Shown here piece by piece: positions 38,223 through 50,500 of a stretch of 64,000 nucleotides of DNA. Source of the stretch: Zygaena filipendulae (Eukaryota; Arthropoda; Insecta; Lepidoptera; Zygaenidae); the NCBI GenBank assembly GCA_907165275.2, contig OU015652.1, positions 5,843,001 through 5,907,000 on the forward strand, read 5' to 3'. The first letter of the stretch is position 1. Each line of letters starts with the position of its first letter. The notes under the pieces were generated by a model. The model was given only the letters and a program-made list of their open reading frames with translations. It was not told the origin of the DNA and did no database searches. The translations under genes and the position numbers were made by a program.

Positions 38223-38692
38223 GGGGCTATTACGTAACTTTTATTTCTATCATTTTTAGGTTGCAATCAAAAATATGGCGGTTTTGCGATTACAATATGC
38301 ACGTTTTGACACCTACAATATCTAGCAATCAACCAAAACAAACATACTTAACAAATTGAAGCTGTCTAAACATGATTAATTCATCACAAAATCGTTATTT
38401 TTCTGATTGAAACTGAAATATTATAGCAACTAAAGTTACATAATTGCCCTGCAGGGGTGCTATTATGTAACTTTTGTTTCTATCATTTTTCGGTTGCAAC
38501 CAAAAATATCATGGTTTTGCGATTACAATTTACACGTTGTGACACCTACAATATCTAGCAATCAACCAAAATAAACATACTTCAAAAGTGGAAGCTGTCT
38601 ATAAACATGATTAATGCATCACAAAATCGTTTTTTTTTTTCTGATTGAAACTGAAATTTGATAGTATTAAAAGTTACATAATGGGCATGTTG
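38223..38692. repeat. Two tandem copies of a 230-bp inverted-repeat-ended element
   Basis: Units at about 38223-38447 and 38454-38692 each begin GCTATTA(C/T)GTAACTTTT and end AAAGTTACATAAT, so each has short inverted termini. The interiors share GACACCTACAATATCTAGCA and CATCACAAAATCGTT. Divergence between the units is modest. The second abuts a family A MITE directly. Confidence 0.8.
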
Positions 38693-39004
38693 ACTAATTT
38701 TTATTTTTTAGTCCGTCTTGTAGATTATTAAAAAATATTGGACACGTATTTTTTCTTTTTTTACGTAATCAAAAAATAACGGCGATATATTGAGTTGAAA
38801 TTTCGCGTGACGTCACTATTCTGACAGTTTGTATGGCGGTTTTGCGGTTAGTGACGTCACGACCTCCTCATCCTAAACTTTAATGCGCTTTATCTCTGTA
38901 TATTTTAATTTATTTTAAAAAGCAAAAAGTACGTGTCTATTGTTTTTTATTTTCTAACTGACGGACTAATTAGAATTTTGATTTTCAATAGTAGTCAACA
39001 TCCC
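38693..39004 (+). mobile_element. MITE family A, copy 4
   Basis: Intact ends GGGCATGTTGACTAA and AGTCAACATCCC, inner arms AGTCCGTCTTGTAG and CTGACGGACT, and two GTGACGTCAC palindromes. It is nearly identical to copy 5 at 50049. Confidence 0.85.
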
Positions 39005-40027
39005 TATTTCCCTACTGGTGGGTACACCTATAGATACTTATCTAATGTATTTATTTACGCGCCGTTTAAGTAACCCTCTTTGACGGTTGTGATCTGTGAC
39101 TGTGGACTAAGAAAATGTCACCATCAATGCGATAGTTTTAGTTATTACACTCCAGGGGATAATAATAAGTTTTTATAAGTTACTATTTTACTTAACGGTA
39201 CCCGCGGTTCATCTGTGCTCTTAATTTAGTGTGCCTACAACCTTTGCTCAAGTACAAGCAATAGGTTGGAAAAGTTTAGCAATCGGATGAACGGTACGGC
39301 AACACATAAAATACTAAACATACAAACATTAATCTTCACATTTCAGATTATTAATATTTTATCGCGTAATTTAGCCAGTCATAGCGTATGCGTGTGTATC
39401 TCGATCAGAAAAAAATACTTGAAATACTCTCGAGTCACGCTTAAAAAGGAGTTTTACCTATTTAGCATTGGCTTGCTATGTTGATTGGTGTTGTCACAAA
39501 TCATTATTGAACTGAGCTATGACACTGGCGATGCACGTGCCGCGGACCGTGTCTCTACGTTAATGCATGGAAAATCACAGAAAACAAGGACACAGTGCAA
39601 TGGTCGTTCAACCGGACGTAATTATTCAATACACGCGCGCTGATGAAACCTGAGCAAATCTTCATTACTATTAACAAAGCTCGATAGATTTCAACACTGG
39701 TATAGATAGATACACGTAACCAGTTTAGTTGGTTTAAGTACGGCGTATAGGTACCTGGTATAAGTACCTAATGAAACGTAGAGCACGTATCAACAAACAC
39801 ATAAAGATAAGGTACTTGTGAAGCCCTTTAAGCGAATGCCAAAATGTTACGCTGTTGTAATAATTATTCGGAGAATGTAGGTCCAACGTGGCTACGGTAC
39901 GTGAGTGATGGCTTTCGAAATTAGAAAACCAAGTGATCCATAGCCCTTAGAGCATGGTTAATAGACATAGAGTAAAAGTATAGACAGCGCAAGTTTGTAA
40001 AATCAAACACATTTTCTTATATCTACG
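39005..40027. other. No gene seen
   Basis: AT-rich with a short GC patch at 39525-39560. Chance frames only. Confidence 0.5.
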
Positions 40028-40262
40028 ACTAGCTGTCCCTCGCGGTTTCACGCGCTATAAGTTCGAAGTTCCCACGGAGTTGTTCCATACAAATTATGAA
40101 ACCCCTTTTCATCCCCTTAGGGGTTGAATTTTCATAATCCTTTCTTATCGGATGCCTAACAAAGAACACACACTCCAAGTTTCAACTCTACAATCAGCGG
40201 TTTACGCTGTGCGTTGATCCATCAGTCATTCAGGACAAAGCATTTTATATGTAGGTATAGAT
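40028..40262 (-). mobile_element. Repeat family B-related copy, minus
   Basis: Begins GACTAGCTGTCCCTCGCGG and TTTCACGCGCTATAAG; the interior CCCCTTAGGGGTTGAATTTT marks a divergent sub-type. It ends near TATAGATGATACG. Confidence 0.6.
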
Positions 40263-41379
40263 GATACGTTGACTCTACCTTAGTTTGAGTTTTTAATGCA
40301 ATAATTACCTACCAAAAGCCAGATTACGTAAAGCTTTTTAATAAAGGTAATTCTGGGTAAGGCAGAGATATCTACTCGTAGAGGTAAATTTACTACGACA
40401 CATTAAAGTGAGTATTTTAAACTCAACTTGAGGTATGCGACGTGATGGCCGGTCTTTAGTTTTTTAATAATAGAGAGAGGCATAAAATTTATTTCAAATA
40501 TCCAGATGATCGTTATTTAAGATGCATCACAATTATTTGCTTATCACGTAAGGTATGAAATGACGTTTGTAAGCACTTAGTACCTACCTACTTTTGATAA
40601 TTGTTCTACTAAGTATAGGTCGTTCGAAATATACCTATATATACGTGTTGTTAAAATGTATAAACTAATTATTGTGTTATAACAGTTTTTGAATTATTAT
40701 GACAATTAAATCCATTTAAATGCAAGATGTGTCGCTATGGAGAAACCTGCAAGTAATACGAGCTGAAATAGGGCCTAATGTTTTAATATTCTCGCCGGTC
40801 AACAAACGCAGTCAAAACCGTACGCGCGTGATGGTGTAACCGCGTGAGTGTCGTACTAATGGGCCGGGTTCGTTCGCCGACAAAAGCGAAAGTGCTGCGT
40901 TCACTGGGACAACGACCGAATCCTGCTCAGACAGGACCAACCGCTTCCTGCGGTGGACTCATCGCCGTCATATTATAACATCTTTTTCATCTCACTGCCA
41001 CTACCTATGAGCAATAATCGTTTATGCTCACTCCTTGAGTGTTGCTTCAAACCAGTTCATAAAAGTAAGCGCTTTGCATTCAGAACATTGCGAGTTCGTA
41101 CAATTATTTTGATTATTATCGCTACTGTGGTGATTGTAGGTACGTGTACAGTCGCACGTGAACTGTGTTCATTCTCAGAATCACTAACTTTCTTGTTTAA
41201 TAAATAACTGTTATCAATAACTGGGAGTAGTGAATACACAACAATTAATAATAAGAACATTTGACAGTACTGCACTTGAAGGCTGAAATGTAAACACTTC
41301 CTAATACGATAATTTGAAGAAGAAGATTGAAGGAAGGAAGGAACTTTGAACTCATTTCCAAAATATAACAATGACATCA
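40263..41379. other. No gene seen; GC patch at 40790-40960
   Basis: Several short overlapping frames around 40950-41380 on both strands have no recognised product. The patch could be regulatory. Confidence 0.4.
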
Positions 41380-41384
41380 CATAA

Positions 41385-42640
41385 AAACTAAAAAGCTAAA
41401 AAATAACAAAATAATGATTTAATCCAAAAGACAATAATACAAGTAATATTATTATTGGTTTGTGCTACCACTGATCGGTTTGAATTCGGTGACAAGCCCG
41501 CTTGTGTCTGCCCACTTGTCTCTGCTTGTCTCTGCTCGTGGCGGGAGTGGACTTAGCCCATCTACACATCTACTACATAATATTTGGTTTGTCACCGACT
41601 TCATACCGATCAGTGGTAGCACAAACCAATAATAATATTACGTGTTTTATTGTCTTTTGGATTAAATCGTTATTTTAGTCAGTTAAGTAAGTCGGTTTTA
41701 ATTTTTTTGTTAAAATTTTGTTTATTTGTCCCTTTTTAGTGGGTTGGTTTGTTATTTATCTAAGTTACAATAGGCTAATGTCAGCTGCTCATCAACTTTT
41801 ACAATACATTGCTTTTCCCGAAGCAGGGATGTTAATTGTTGAGGAGTTCTCTTGGTACATCACCATCAGTTCCAATTCACCAATTCACCATTGTGACGAA
41901 CATAAATTGTTTAGAAACCACATTAAAGTTAACGAATCGGAATCTGTGAAATACCTATTATTTAGTAGTTCCAATGACCATCTGTGGTCTTCATCATTAG
42001 TTCCACTTCTTCAAATTTTGCTTTCCGAAAGCAAATAAATTATTTACTATAAAAATACCCAAATCGCCATAGGTGTGCTTATAAATTTTGAAGAGTTCTC
42101 TCGATTTCTCCAAGATCCCATCATCAGATCCTGACTTGGTGATGATGGGACCAATTCGGAAGTTTCCCCTCTCAAACGAAAAATCAATTTTCCAAATCGC
42201 TCCAACTGGAACCCGTGAAATACGCATTATTGTTGAGTAGTTCCGATGACAATCTGTGGTCTTCATCATCAGTTCCACTTCTTCAAATTTTGCTTTCCGA
42301 AAGCAAATGAACAATTTACTATAAAATATACCTAAATCGCTATAGGTGTGTTAATAATTTTTGAAGAGTTCCCTCTATTTCGCCAAGATTCCATCATCAG
42401 ATCTCCAATTTGGTGGCAATGGGCCCTAAGTGGGAGCATATCCTTTCAAACAAAAAAGAATTATCCAAATCGGTTCACGCAGTCGACAGTTCTGAGGTAA
42501 CAAAGATAACAAAAAAACATACGCGTCGAATTGAGAACCTATTCCTTAAAGTTTTTAGATTTTCGCGTTTTGAGCAAGTTCAAGTTCAAGTCTCGCGTAA
42601 TTTTACATAGTAACCTCCTCCTTTTTGGGAAGTCGGTTAA
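41385..42640 (+). mobile_element. Repeat family C, long copy with foldback and internal duplication
   Basis: Foldback arms at 41386-41500 and 41598-41690 match those of the 35.4-kb copy. Downstream, the block running from GGAA(T/C)C(T/C)GTGAAATAC through CATCATCAGATC occurs twice (about 41938-42130 and 42209-42405) where the other copy has it once. The element ends CCTCCTCCTTTTTGGGAAGT at 42617-42635. Confidence 0.75.
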
Positions 42641-43491
42641 AAATGATCGCTGTTCGCAATAGAGTGCCGTTGAATTCAGGAATCTTGGTAAGCTCACCGT
42701 CGACGCTGTAATATTACTTGTAGTTTTCACTATAATAGGTAGTGTGTTTTATATCGAGTTTTATATTAACCACCAAATCTTCATACCTGGATTAGATATG
42801 ATAATTGGTAAGCTCATGTAATACTCTAGATTTTTACAGATGATAATTTGACAATAGCACACTGTGCACAAGCTTAATAACTCAGGTCCCGAGTTATTTA
42901 GCATAGGAATATTGATCAGATATGAATTGATCATTCTGATGTTAAATAGTTTTTGTATCAGTTTTGGTATTGTGGCGGCCAAAATAATTAGATTCAACGC
43001 TAAAACATAAAAAAAATGCATAACGGGACCCGTACCTATAGGCGATAAAGTTATAGTCAAAGTAACGTAAAACTATACAATTTTATTGATTGAGTGAGCA
43101 GTTGCTTCCAATTCTGGCTGTTGTTACTCGTCTGTTGTACCTAGTCCTACCATACGTTATAATTCATGAATATGGAGTTTCCAGCAATTGTGGCGGCATG
43201 GCAAGGGGGGTTGAGGCAGCTGATGATATGACTCAGCGTGTTAACCAGTAAAGTAATGCGGTATGTCAATGACATCGCTTTTTGGAAAAAACCACTTAAT
43301 AGATAGTGCAGATATTTGTACAGAACAAAAGCGTATTGCTAGATAGGTTAAGTTATTAGGTAGCCTATTTTTGATGTACAAAAATGACTATTTTATATAA
43401 CATAGATCAAAGAACGAACAAAAATCGGTATTTCTCACGTCACATCATATTAAACTCCTGGATAAGAATAGAAATTATAAAAGCTGACAAT
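42641..43491. other. No gene seen
   Basis: AT-rich; a 99-codon minus-strand frame (43060-42761) has no recognisable similarity. Confidence 0.45.
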
Positions 43492-44123
43492 AGGGTACTT
43501 GCATGAAATTTATATTAAGAAATTGTGTCAATATTTCAAAAATAGAGCCTTAGAAAAGCGTTATCGTGAAAGATTTACTAAAAAAAATTCAATAGTTTCC
43601 GAAATATTCAACTTTTAATTTTGTGAAACGGAACGTTGCAAAGAAACACCAATCACAGCCACGCTTAACACATGACGTCACTTTTATTTTTTTAGGAAAG
43701 ATTTACCTCTTTCAGAGAAGGCAAAAGAAACTAAGTGCATACAGTCAACGCATATTTTCTATTTTCAGGAAGTTTTTTACTTTAAAATGCATCGGTAAGA
43801 TGCATTTCGATACTTTACTGGAACTTTTGGAAGTAAATCGACACAGTTCAACCTTAATTTCGCTTTTGGATATTGAAGTTATCTGTCTGTCAGTGTCACA
43901 TGACCCTGTCAATACGACAGTGACATTTCTATCACAGATTAATAAGGCGTAATTTTGAACTAGTGACGTCATTCCGCGTTTCGGCGGTAAAGTCTAAAGT
44001 AGGAACTTTGAAACGCTCTATTTCATTAATTTATGCATGTATTTTTTTTCTTTTTCTTGCTTTGTCTAAGTAGGCCATATATCTTTAAAATAGACTGAAA
44101 AAAAAATTTCATGCAAGTGCCCT
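43492..44123. mobile_element. 632-bp inverted-repeat-ended DNA element
   Basis: Ends AGGGTACTTGCATGAAATTT and AAATTTCATGCAAGTGCCCT are inverted repeats of about 22 bp with one mismatch. Both flanks carry AT. A 109-codon plus-strand frame inside (43623-43952) is not recognised as a transposase. It is likely a non-autonomous DNA transposon. Confidence 0.75.
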
Positions 44124-44984
44124 ATTCGAGACATACAGCGCCAAATATTCTGAAAACATCAGGCGTTTATGAAATTTTAAAAGGTGGTAGAACTTATATC
44201 ACCGCAGCAATAATAAATAAAGATGAGCTTGCTTGTGACAAAAACAAACCAATCATTTCATAAATGTAGAATAGTTTGATTGAACTAAAAGTTCAGTATT
44301 TTAAAGATTTTCACGTTGATGTATTATGGACTGAAACTTTAGCGCTAAGCATACCTAATGCCTAGGTATATTGGATGAATTGGGAGAACCACAATAAATC
44401 ATTTCGTAAATCTCCAAATTATAATGCAGGAAGCCGATCAACAATATATTATAATAATCTACATTTTAATATTAGAAATGACTAGAACTTGTAGGTATAT
44501 GCGAGAATTTATTTATCGACAGCTTTGCCATTTTTTCATAGTAAATTTAAAGCACCAGTCTTTAATAGATTAAAATGAGGAATGAGTAAGATAACACACA
44601 TAGAGGTAAGTATTCTAAAGCATAAGTAGTGAATAAAATAATGAACACAGAAAAATATGAAGTGTGTTATACCTAAAGATTGGATGTGAGTGTGAGTGGA
44701 TTAAACTCGTTTGTGTCACAAACTTTCAGTTTAGTCTCTAAAATAACTATAAGTTATTAAAATCAATGAGTATAGGTATTACGATTTATGCGTAAGTAAT
44801 CATTGATTTCAATAATCGAAATAATAACGAGTTATAATAATTTTATTTATTAGAACATCTTTTAAAACTCTAACTCTTTGACTCAATTCAGAATAAATGG
44901 AGACATCTAGTCTACAACGTTCGAACTTCAAAGTGTCCTACCTGTATGTAGCAATCGTTAATGCACTGCATCGACGGACATGCG
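44124..44984. other. Intergenic, upstream of the metallopeptidase gene
   Basis: AT-rich, no open frame. It grades into the GC-rich promoter patch from about 44940. Confidence 0.5.
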
Positions 44985-45137
44985 CAGAGCGATTTGTTAA
45001 CTTCTTGCTCTCGGTTTCCTGCCAAATAGAAGGTTTAAGCAAAGAGGAGTGACGTCGCCGGTCGACTCCCCTCGACGCACCCCGCATCCGCAGTCCTCCT
45101 ACTGCGCCGGCTCAGCACGCACCACGCCATCCGCAAC
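44985..45137 (+). promoter_or_regulatory. Promoter / 5' UTR region of the metallopeptidase gene
   Basis: A GC-rich patch directly upstream of the one-codon first exon, in otherwise AT-rich DNA. It contains CATGCGCAGAGC, an NRF1-like half site, near 44977-44990 and a CRE-like TGACGTC near 45051. No clear TATA box was found, which suits a housekeeping-type promoter. The transcription start is not determinable from sequence alone. Confidence 0.45.
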
Positions 45138-47085
45138 ATGGTGAGTCATTACAATTACATGCGAAACTATGCATCTAAAAAGGCGAAACAGATATAAATT
45201 ATATAACAACAATAACATTTAAACCATTTGATATGACGTACGTAACAGTTTTTGAAGAATCTTTCAATTTATAACTTAATTAGTGATCGGCGACCGACAG
45301 GTAGGTACCAAATAGTTACAATATGAAACGATCTACACAGATTTATATAAACATATCAAGGAATTTACGTTGACAGAATTTTGATTGTATTTAACATGTT
45401 ATTTATCACTTTTTATAAAAATATTTCAGGTAATGGACAACCAGACCGAAGAAGAAAATAAAAACGAGCAAAATTCTTCAATATTCATAACAAATTATCA
45501 AGATGGAGAAGTTGTTAATTACTCGTTTGCTTTAATCAAAGGATTCATTACACGTGGTCATTTTAATAATAACGATAAACTAAAATGTACAGTAACTAAT
45601 AATGGAATTCAAAGAATATCACAATGGGAAGTATTAAACGGTGAATTTAAAGCAATAATAGAACTAAATTTATGTAAAAATATAATCGTGCTAGAATATA
45701 CGGAACAGCAAAGAAAAACCATAACGTTGGATTATGCTCCGAGAAATACAAATTTACGAGTTACTCCAGTGTACATTATATGTCAAGGTCACGATGGATG
45801 CTTTCAAAGTCCTCCAGATATTGACAACTCGATCGAGAGTGCTTGTTCAAGAATATCTATAGGAGCTAAGATCATTCAAAGTTTAACCGCTGAAAAGCTG
45901 TTTGAAAGCGGGTTTGGAAGGAAAACATTCCAACTGGAGCATGAAGTTAATTCTGTAAAACCAGAATGTATAGTGTTTAGAAGTAGTCTGAATGTAAATA
46001 AAGCGAGAAAAATGAAGCAAACTGAACTATGGTCACATGTTGGAAGAGAGCTTATGCTGTCAGACTTAGGAAGCAATGAAAGAAAATTTTTAGGTTTTTT
46101 ATCATGTACAAGATATAAAGGCACCGATATTGATAAACCTATGACACATGAAGAAATCGTATCTTTAACAGAAGCGTATGCTGCTTTAGGTGGTGGTGGC
46201 TTGGCTTTATTTGGGACTGCATGCCTGTACACCTGGCCCACTTCTATAGAAGACATACTCCCAAAGTTTTTAGATTCATCGCATGTTAATACTCATAGAT
46301 TTATGGATGACAGTGGGTATCGTGGAACTCTTAGTGGCTGCTATGCAACTACACTAGGCTCTGTTCTTCATGAACTTGGTCATACTTTTGATTTAGGACA
46401 CACCAAAGATGGAATAATGGGAAGAGGGTTTGATAACATTGACAGAGTATTTATTGTTGGTGAGAAAAAGTCTGCTGCTGTTAAGGATACCATGAACAAC
46501 TACAGTGGCAAACCAGTGCAACATTCAACAGTCTCTTTGCAACGAAATATTAGTGTTACAATGAATGTTGCGGAATCTTTGAGGGTTCTGGGGCCAAGAA
46601 GTAAAACTACTTTAGGTAACTTTGCTTCAATGTCGAAATCTGACATAGTAAGAAGAAATCCAAATGTAACTCCTATAACTAGACCTTCAAGTGTGTATTC
46701 ATCGATAACAAACAAGATAATTGACTCTAAGAAAAATACTATTAGAAATCACGGCAATGATTCCGTTTATTGGACCAGAAATTGCGCAGTGCTGTTGTCA
46801 TATCATAGATGGTTCAATAACGAATACGGCAGAGAAAGACAAGCGATAACAAGATATTTAAAGTTTGATAAAAACAAAATGATGATTATATCTACAGCCG
46901 GAATACGAATTGTGGAAGTTAGAGATGAATCCAATGGAATGGTATTGGATTCTTATGAATTTACTGATCTTCTACCAGAGAAAAGATTTCTCGTTCCTTT
47001 TACTTTTTCACCTAAAAGTAAAGTTTTGACTATAGTAGTGGAAGATGATCTAGGCAATGTATTAAAACAAACATTTTCCTATTAA
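45138..47085 (+). CDS. Putative zinc metallopeptidase, YIL108W / Metallopep (PF12044-like) family
   Basis: Two coding exons are visible: a one-codon exon (45138-45140, ATG directly followed by donor GTGAGT) and 45430-47085 after acceptor ATTTCAG. Splicing gives M-V-M-D-N-Q... and 552 residues ending at TAA. A second in-frame ATG at 45433 could also serve as start. The catalytic zinc motif HELGHTFDLGH is at about residues 315-325 (H315, E316, H319, H325), followed by a Met-turn-like GIMG around M331, as in metzincin-type enzymes. The N-terminal half (about 15-300) is beta-rich and contains a conserved-looking GHDGCFQSP segment; there is no signal peptide or membrane span, so a cytosolic protein is expected. 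The family is known from yeast YIL108W and its animal homologues, and its substrate is unknown. The family name is from recognition; the motif is seen directly. A plausible AATAAA lies at about 47112. Confidence 0.9.
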
Positions 47086-47573
47086 AGTTTAAGCAATGTT
47101 CGTACTCAGACAATAAAATGAAGAAATTATAAAAATTTGACAAGTGTATGTTTTGAAATGAGGAAAGTCAACAAACTTTAAAATATAGAGTCATTTAAAA
47201 AATATTTTTTGTTTATTTGTATAGGTAAACAAAATAGGTGCCTACTGGTAGCATTGTCTGTCACCCGCTACAGACTGAAGATTTGACATTACTATATAGT
47301 AGGTAACTTTGACTTTTGTCGCTGACGGAATGTGAAAACCAGTGAAAACTGAAAACTGAAAATTTTCATTAAGATAACGTTAGGTTTTACGTCCTGGTGA
47401 AATTTAAAATTTTAATGGTGGTTTAAATGATATTTTGCGAAAGTTTAACGCTAAGTAGATACCTACTAAAATAATAAATTGTGTACCTAATTAATGTCAT
47501 AAGATTAAAGTGAACTAAATGCAATAGCAATAACTGTTCGTAAACTTAATTAATTCAAAGTGAGTGTATAAAA
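47086..47573. other. Intergenic spacer: metallopeptidase 3' end and GLTP promoter
   Basis: 488 bp between stop and next start on the same strand. It holds an AATAAA near 47112 and must contain the GLTP promoter. No TATA box is evident. Confidence 0.5.
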
Positions 47574-50500
47574 ATGGCAACAACATCAGATGAAACAGAA
47601 CACAATTATTTTTTTGAAAATATTCGCCATTTTCCGTCGGTTGTTAACGGGAAAATAAACATTGTTAAGTTTCTGGAAGCATCAGACGACCTGACACTCA
47701 TAATAGGTATGTACCAGCGCTATTTTGTAAAATAATATTACTTAGGTACATTTGAACTACTTACTAGCCATTTAGCCAGCCTTGTTAACACCATTCCTAA
47801 ACTTATTGTTAAATCAACAGAAAACTTACCTACACAATACTTAAAATATCATTGACCATGCATTTATTCACAAACCTTATTGAAAATTTACAGAACGCCT
47901 TGGCAAGGCATTTGCCCCTGTTAGGTATGATATGCAAGGAAACATTAATGTAAGTAAAACTTCCATTGTTCAATATTTTATGATTTTACTTTAGCAAAAT
48001 AATGTAAAGTTATTATTTATAAAACGTAAACAAAAATTAGGTAGGTACTACAATTACGTAAATTTTCGTAGACCTGACAAATGTCATGATTGTGTCAACT
48101 AGCTAGTGATGACATTTTGTACCTACGTAAATTTAAAAGCAACCAACGATATTTTGTATAGATAATTTTTAGCAACACATTCTTATTACATAGTTAAGTA
48201 CCTACGTCAATATTTAGTATCTTTTAAGCTAATTAGCGTCATGGCATTACAGTAAATCGAATAAGTAATATCGATTAGTTGATTATCGTTTCAGATAAGA
48301 GGGCTTGACGGGGTTCAGTTTTTATGTGTCCATCCGACCATTTTTTGTCGAAAAGAATTTGACGTAAATTTTTAATAAAGGCACAAGCTATTGTAGCAAA
48401 TCAGAAAAGATGCAGTGGTTTCTGAATAAATATTACCTATCTGTGTGTGAAACGAAACGTAACACTTGGCAGTTTATTTGTGGGCGTCCGTCATTTCGTA
48501 TCTATCGTAGCTACCTGAATCTACTTAACCAAAGCGCCTGTTGACATATTTAAAAAAAGAACTTTTTAGTGTTTCCTGATGTGATATCAAAAATGATTAT
48601 TATTATATTGGACTATTTTTATTTTTCTTACGTAGGATTACTTTGTATTACCAATATCATCGCATTCCATGTTTGAAAGTCGGCGCATCCTAACTTCTTA
48701 AATGAAATACAGAGCACGAAGTGGGGTTAGGTTGAACAACACTCCCCCCCCTAAAAAAGTTAGTTTAAAAAAACATATTTTGAATTTGAAATAGTATCTA
48801 GTTACTTAGTACTAGATACCTATTATTTCTAACTAGTGTTCCCTTATTAGTTCCCTTTAATACCAATAACCAATCTTATACCTAACTATACTTATAAAAT
48901 ACAATATCAAACATTGATGCTGACAGCAACTTTCCTTGATGAATTTCTTTGCAATAAGATCTTTTTTTACTAGCTGTTCCGCGCAGTTTCACCCGCGTTA
49001 ATTTTGGAGTTCCTGCGCCAAATCCGGAATTAAAAGTACACTAGATATTATATAATTTTCTGTAGGTTCGAAAACGTGTAGGTATGCAAAATTTCACGAT
49101 GATCGATTGAACAGTTAAAGCTCGAAACCGTAACAAACAAATAAACTCACAGTCGAATTTAACTTTGACAGCTGAGCAGGTTTCACCAACATGGCCGCTG
49201 TAAACAGTCAAGTTCGAGCGCCGCCATGAAAAACTTTATTTTGCTAAATTTAATTTCTCATCATAGACAGGTCATAGCTACGAGTATTAAATCACAATTT
49301 TTTCTTTTTTTTCCAGAAAATAAAAAGCTACCAATTTGATAAAAATTCGTGTTTAATTGAACTAATGCAAGATGAAATTTCTAATGGTAATAAACCTGTA
49401 GCAGCTGAGGGTGTATTGTGGCTTAACAGGTAAAAAAACTACTTCGCATTTTTAACTCGTTTTTAGAAGAAGAAAAAATAAACATTCCTACGTGCAGTCA
49501 AACATAATATAACTTCCTCCATTTTTGAAATCGGTTAAAAAGGGAGGTGTGAAGGAATGCGACAGCATAGATCTGTTAAAAACTTATCCTTCCAAAAAAA
49601 AAAACAACATTCAAACGAATTGAGAACCTCCTCCTTTTTAGGAAAAACTCCGTTAAAAAGTAAACGACTTCTGATGCGTATCTATACGATTATTAAGTTA
49701 GGTAATAAAAATAGAAGTACCTACCTATTTAATTATTTTTCACAAATAAAAAATCTTTATTTTAGTGTTTAATTACTTTCCAGAGCACTGCTATTTTTTG
49801 AGCTTGTATTTCAAGAAATATTACGCTGTCTACAAGCAAACAACTACAATGTTAGTATGAAGAAAATATTCTCATTTGCATATGAAGGATCAGTGAAGAA
49901 ATATCACAATTGGCTTACTCAACAAATGTTTTTAGTAAGTTTTATTTACATATTATATATTTATTTAAATCTACGTAAATTATGATTGAAATTTAAAAAT
50001 GCCAAGCGACTATCTTGGTTCTAAAATAACAATGCCTGGGCAGATAATGGGCATGTTGACAAATTTTTATTTTTTAGTCCGTCTTGTAGATTATAAAAAA
50101 ATATTGGACACGTATTTTTTCTTTTTTTACGTAATCAAAAAATAACGGCGATATATTGAGTTGAAATTTCGCGTGACGTCACTATTCTGACAGTTTGTAT
50201 GGCTGTTTTGCGGTTAGTGACGTCACGACCTCCTCATCCTAAACTTTAATGCGCTTTATCTCTGTATCTTTTAATTTATTTAAAAAAGCAAAAAATACGT
50301 GTCTATTGTTTTTTATTTTCTAACTTTCTAACTGACGGACTAATTAGAATTTTGATTTTCAATAGTAGTCAACATCCCTATTATAATATGATGATGATTT
50401 TGTTTAATATTTTTTATTAGGATGATAATTTACCTACTAAATTAATCCATAGTAGTTTTGTTACATATTTAAACAATGTAATAAGGTAAACAAATAATAA

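Noticed and set aside
43623..43952. 109-codon frame inside the 632-bp inverted-repeat element, considered as a transposase remnant
   Set aside because: No catalytic DDE-type pattern or DNA-binding motif can be seen, and the opposite strand is also partly open.
45876..46256. 126-codon minus-strand frame
   Set aside because: Antisense shadow of the metallopeptidase coding exon.
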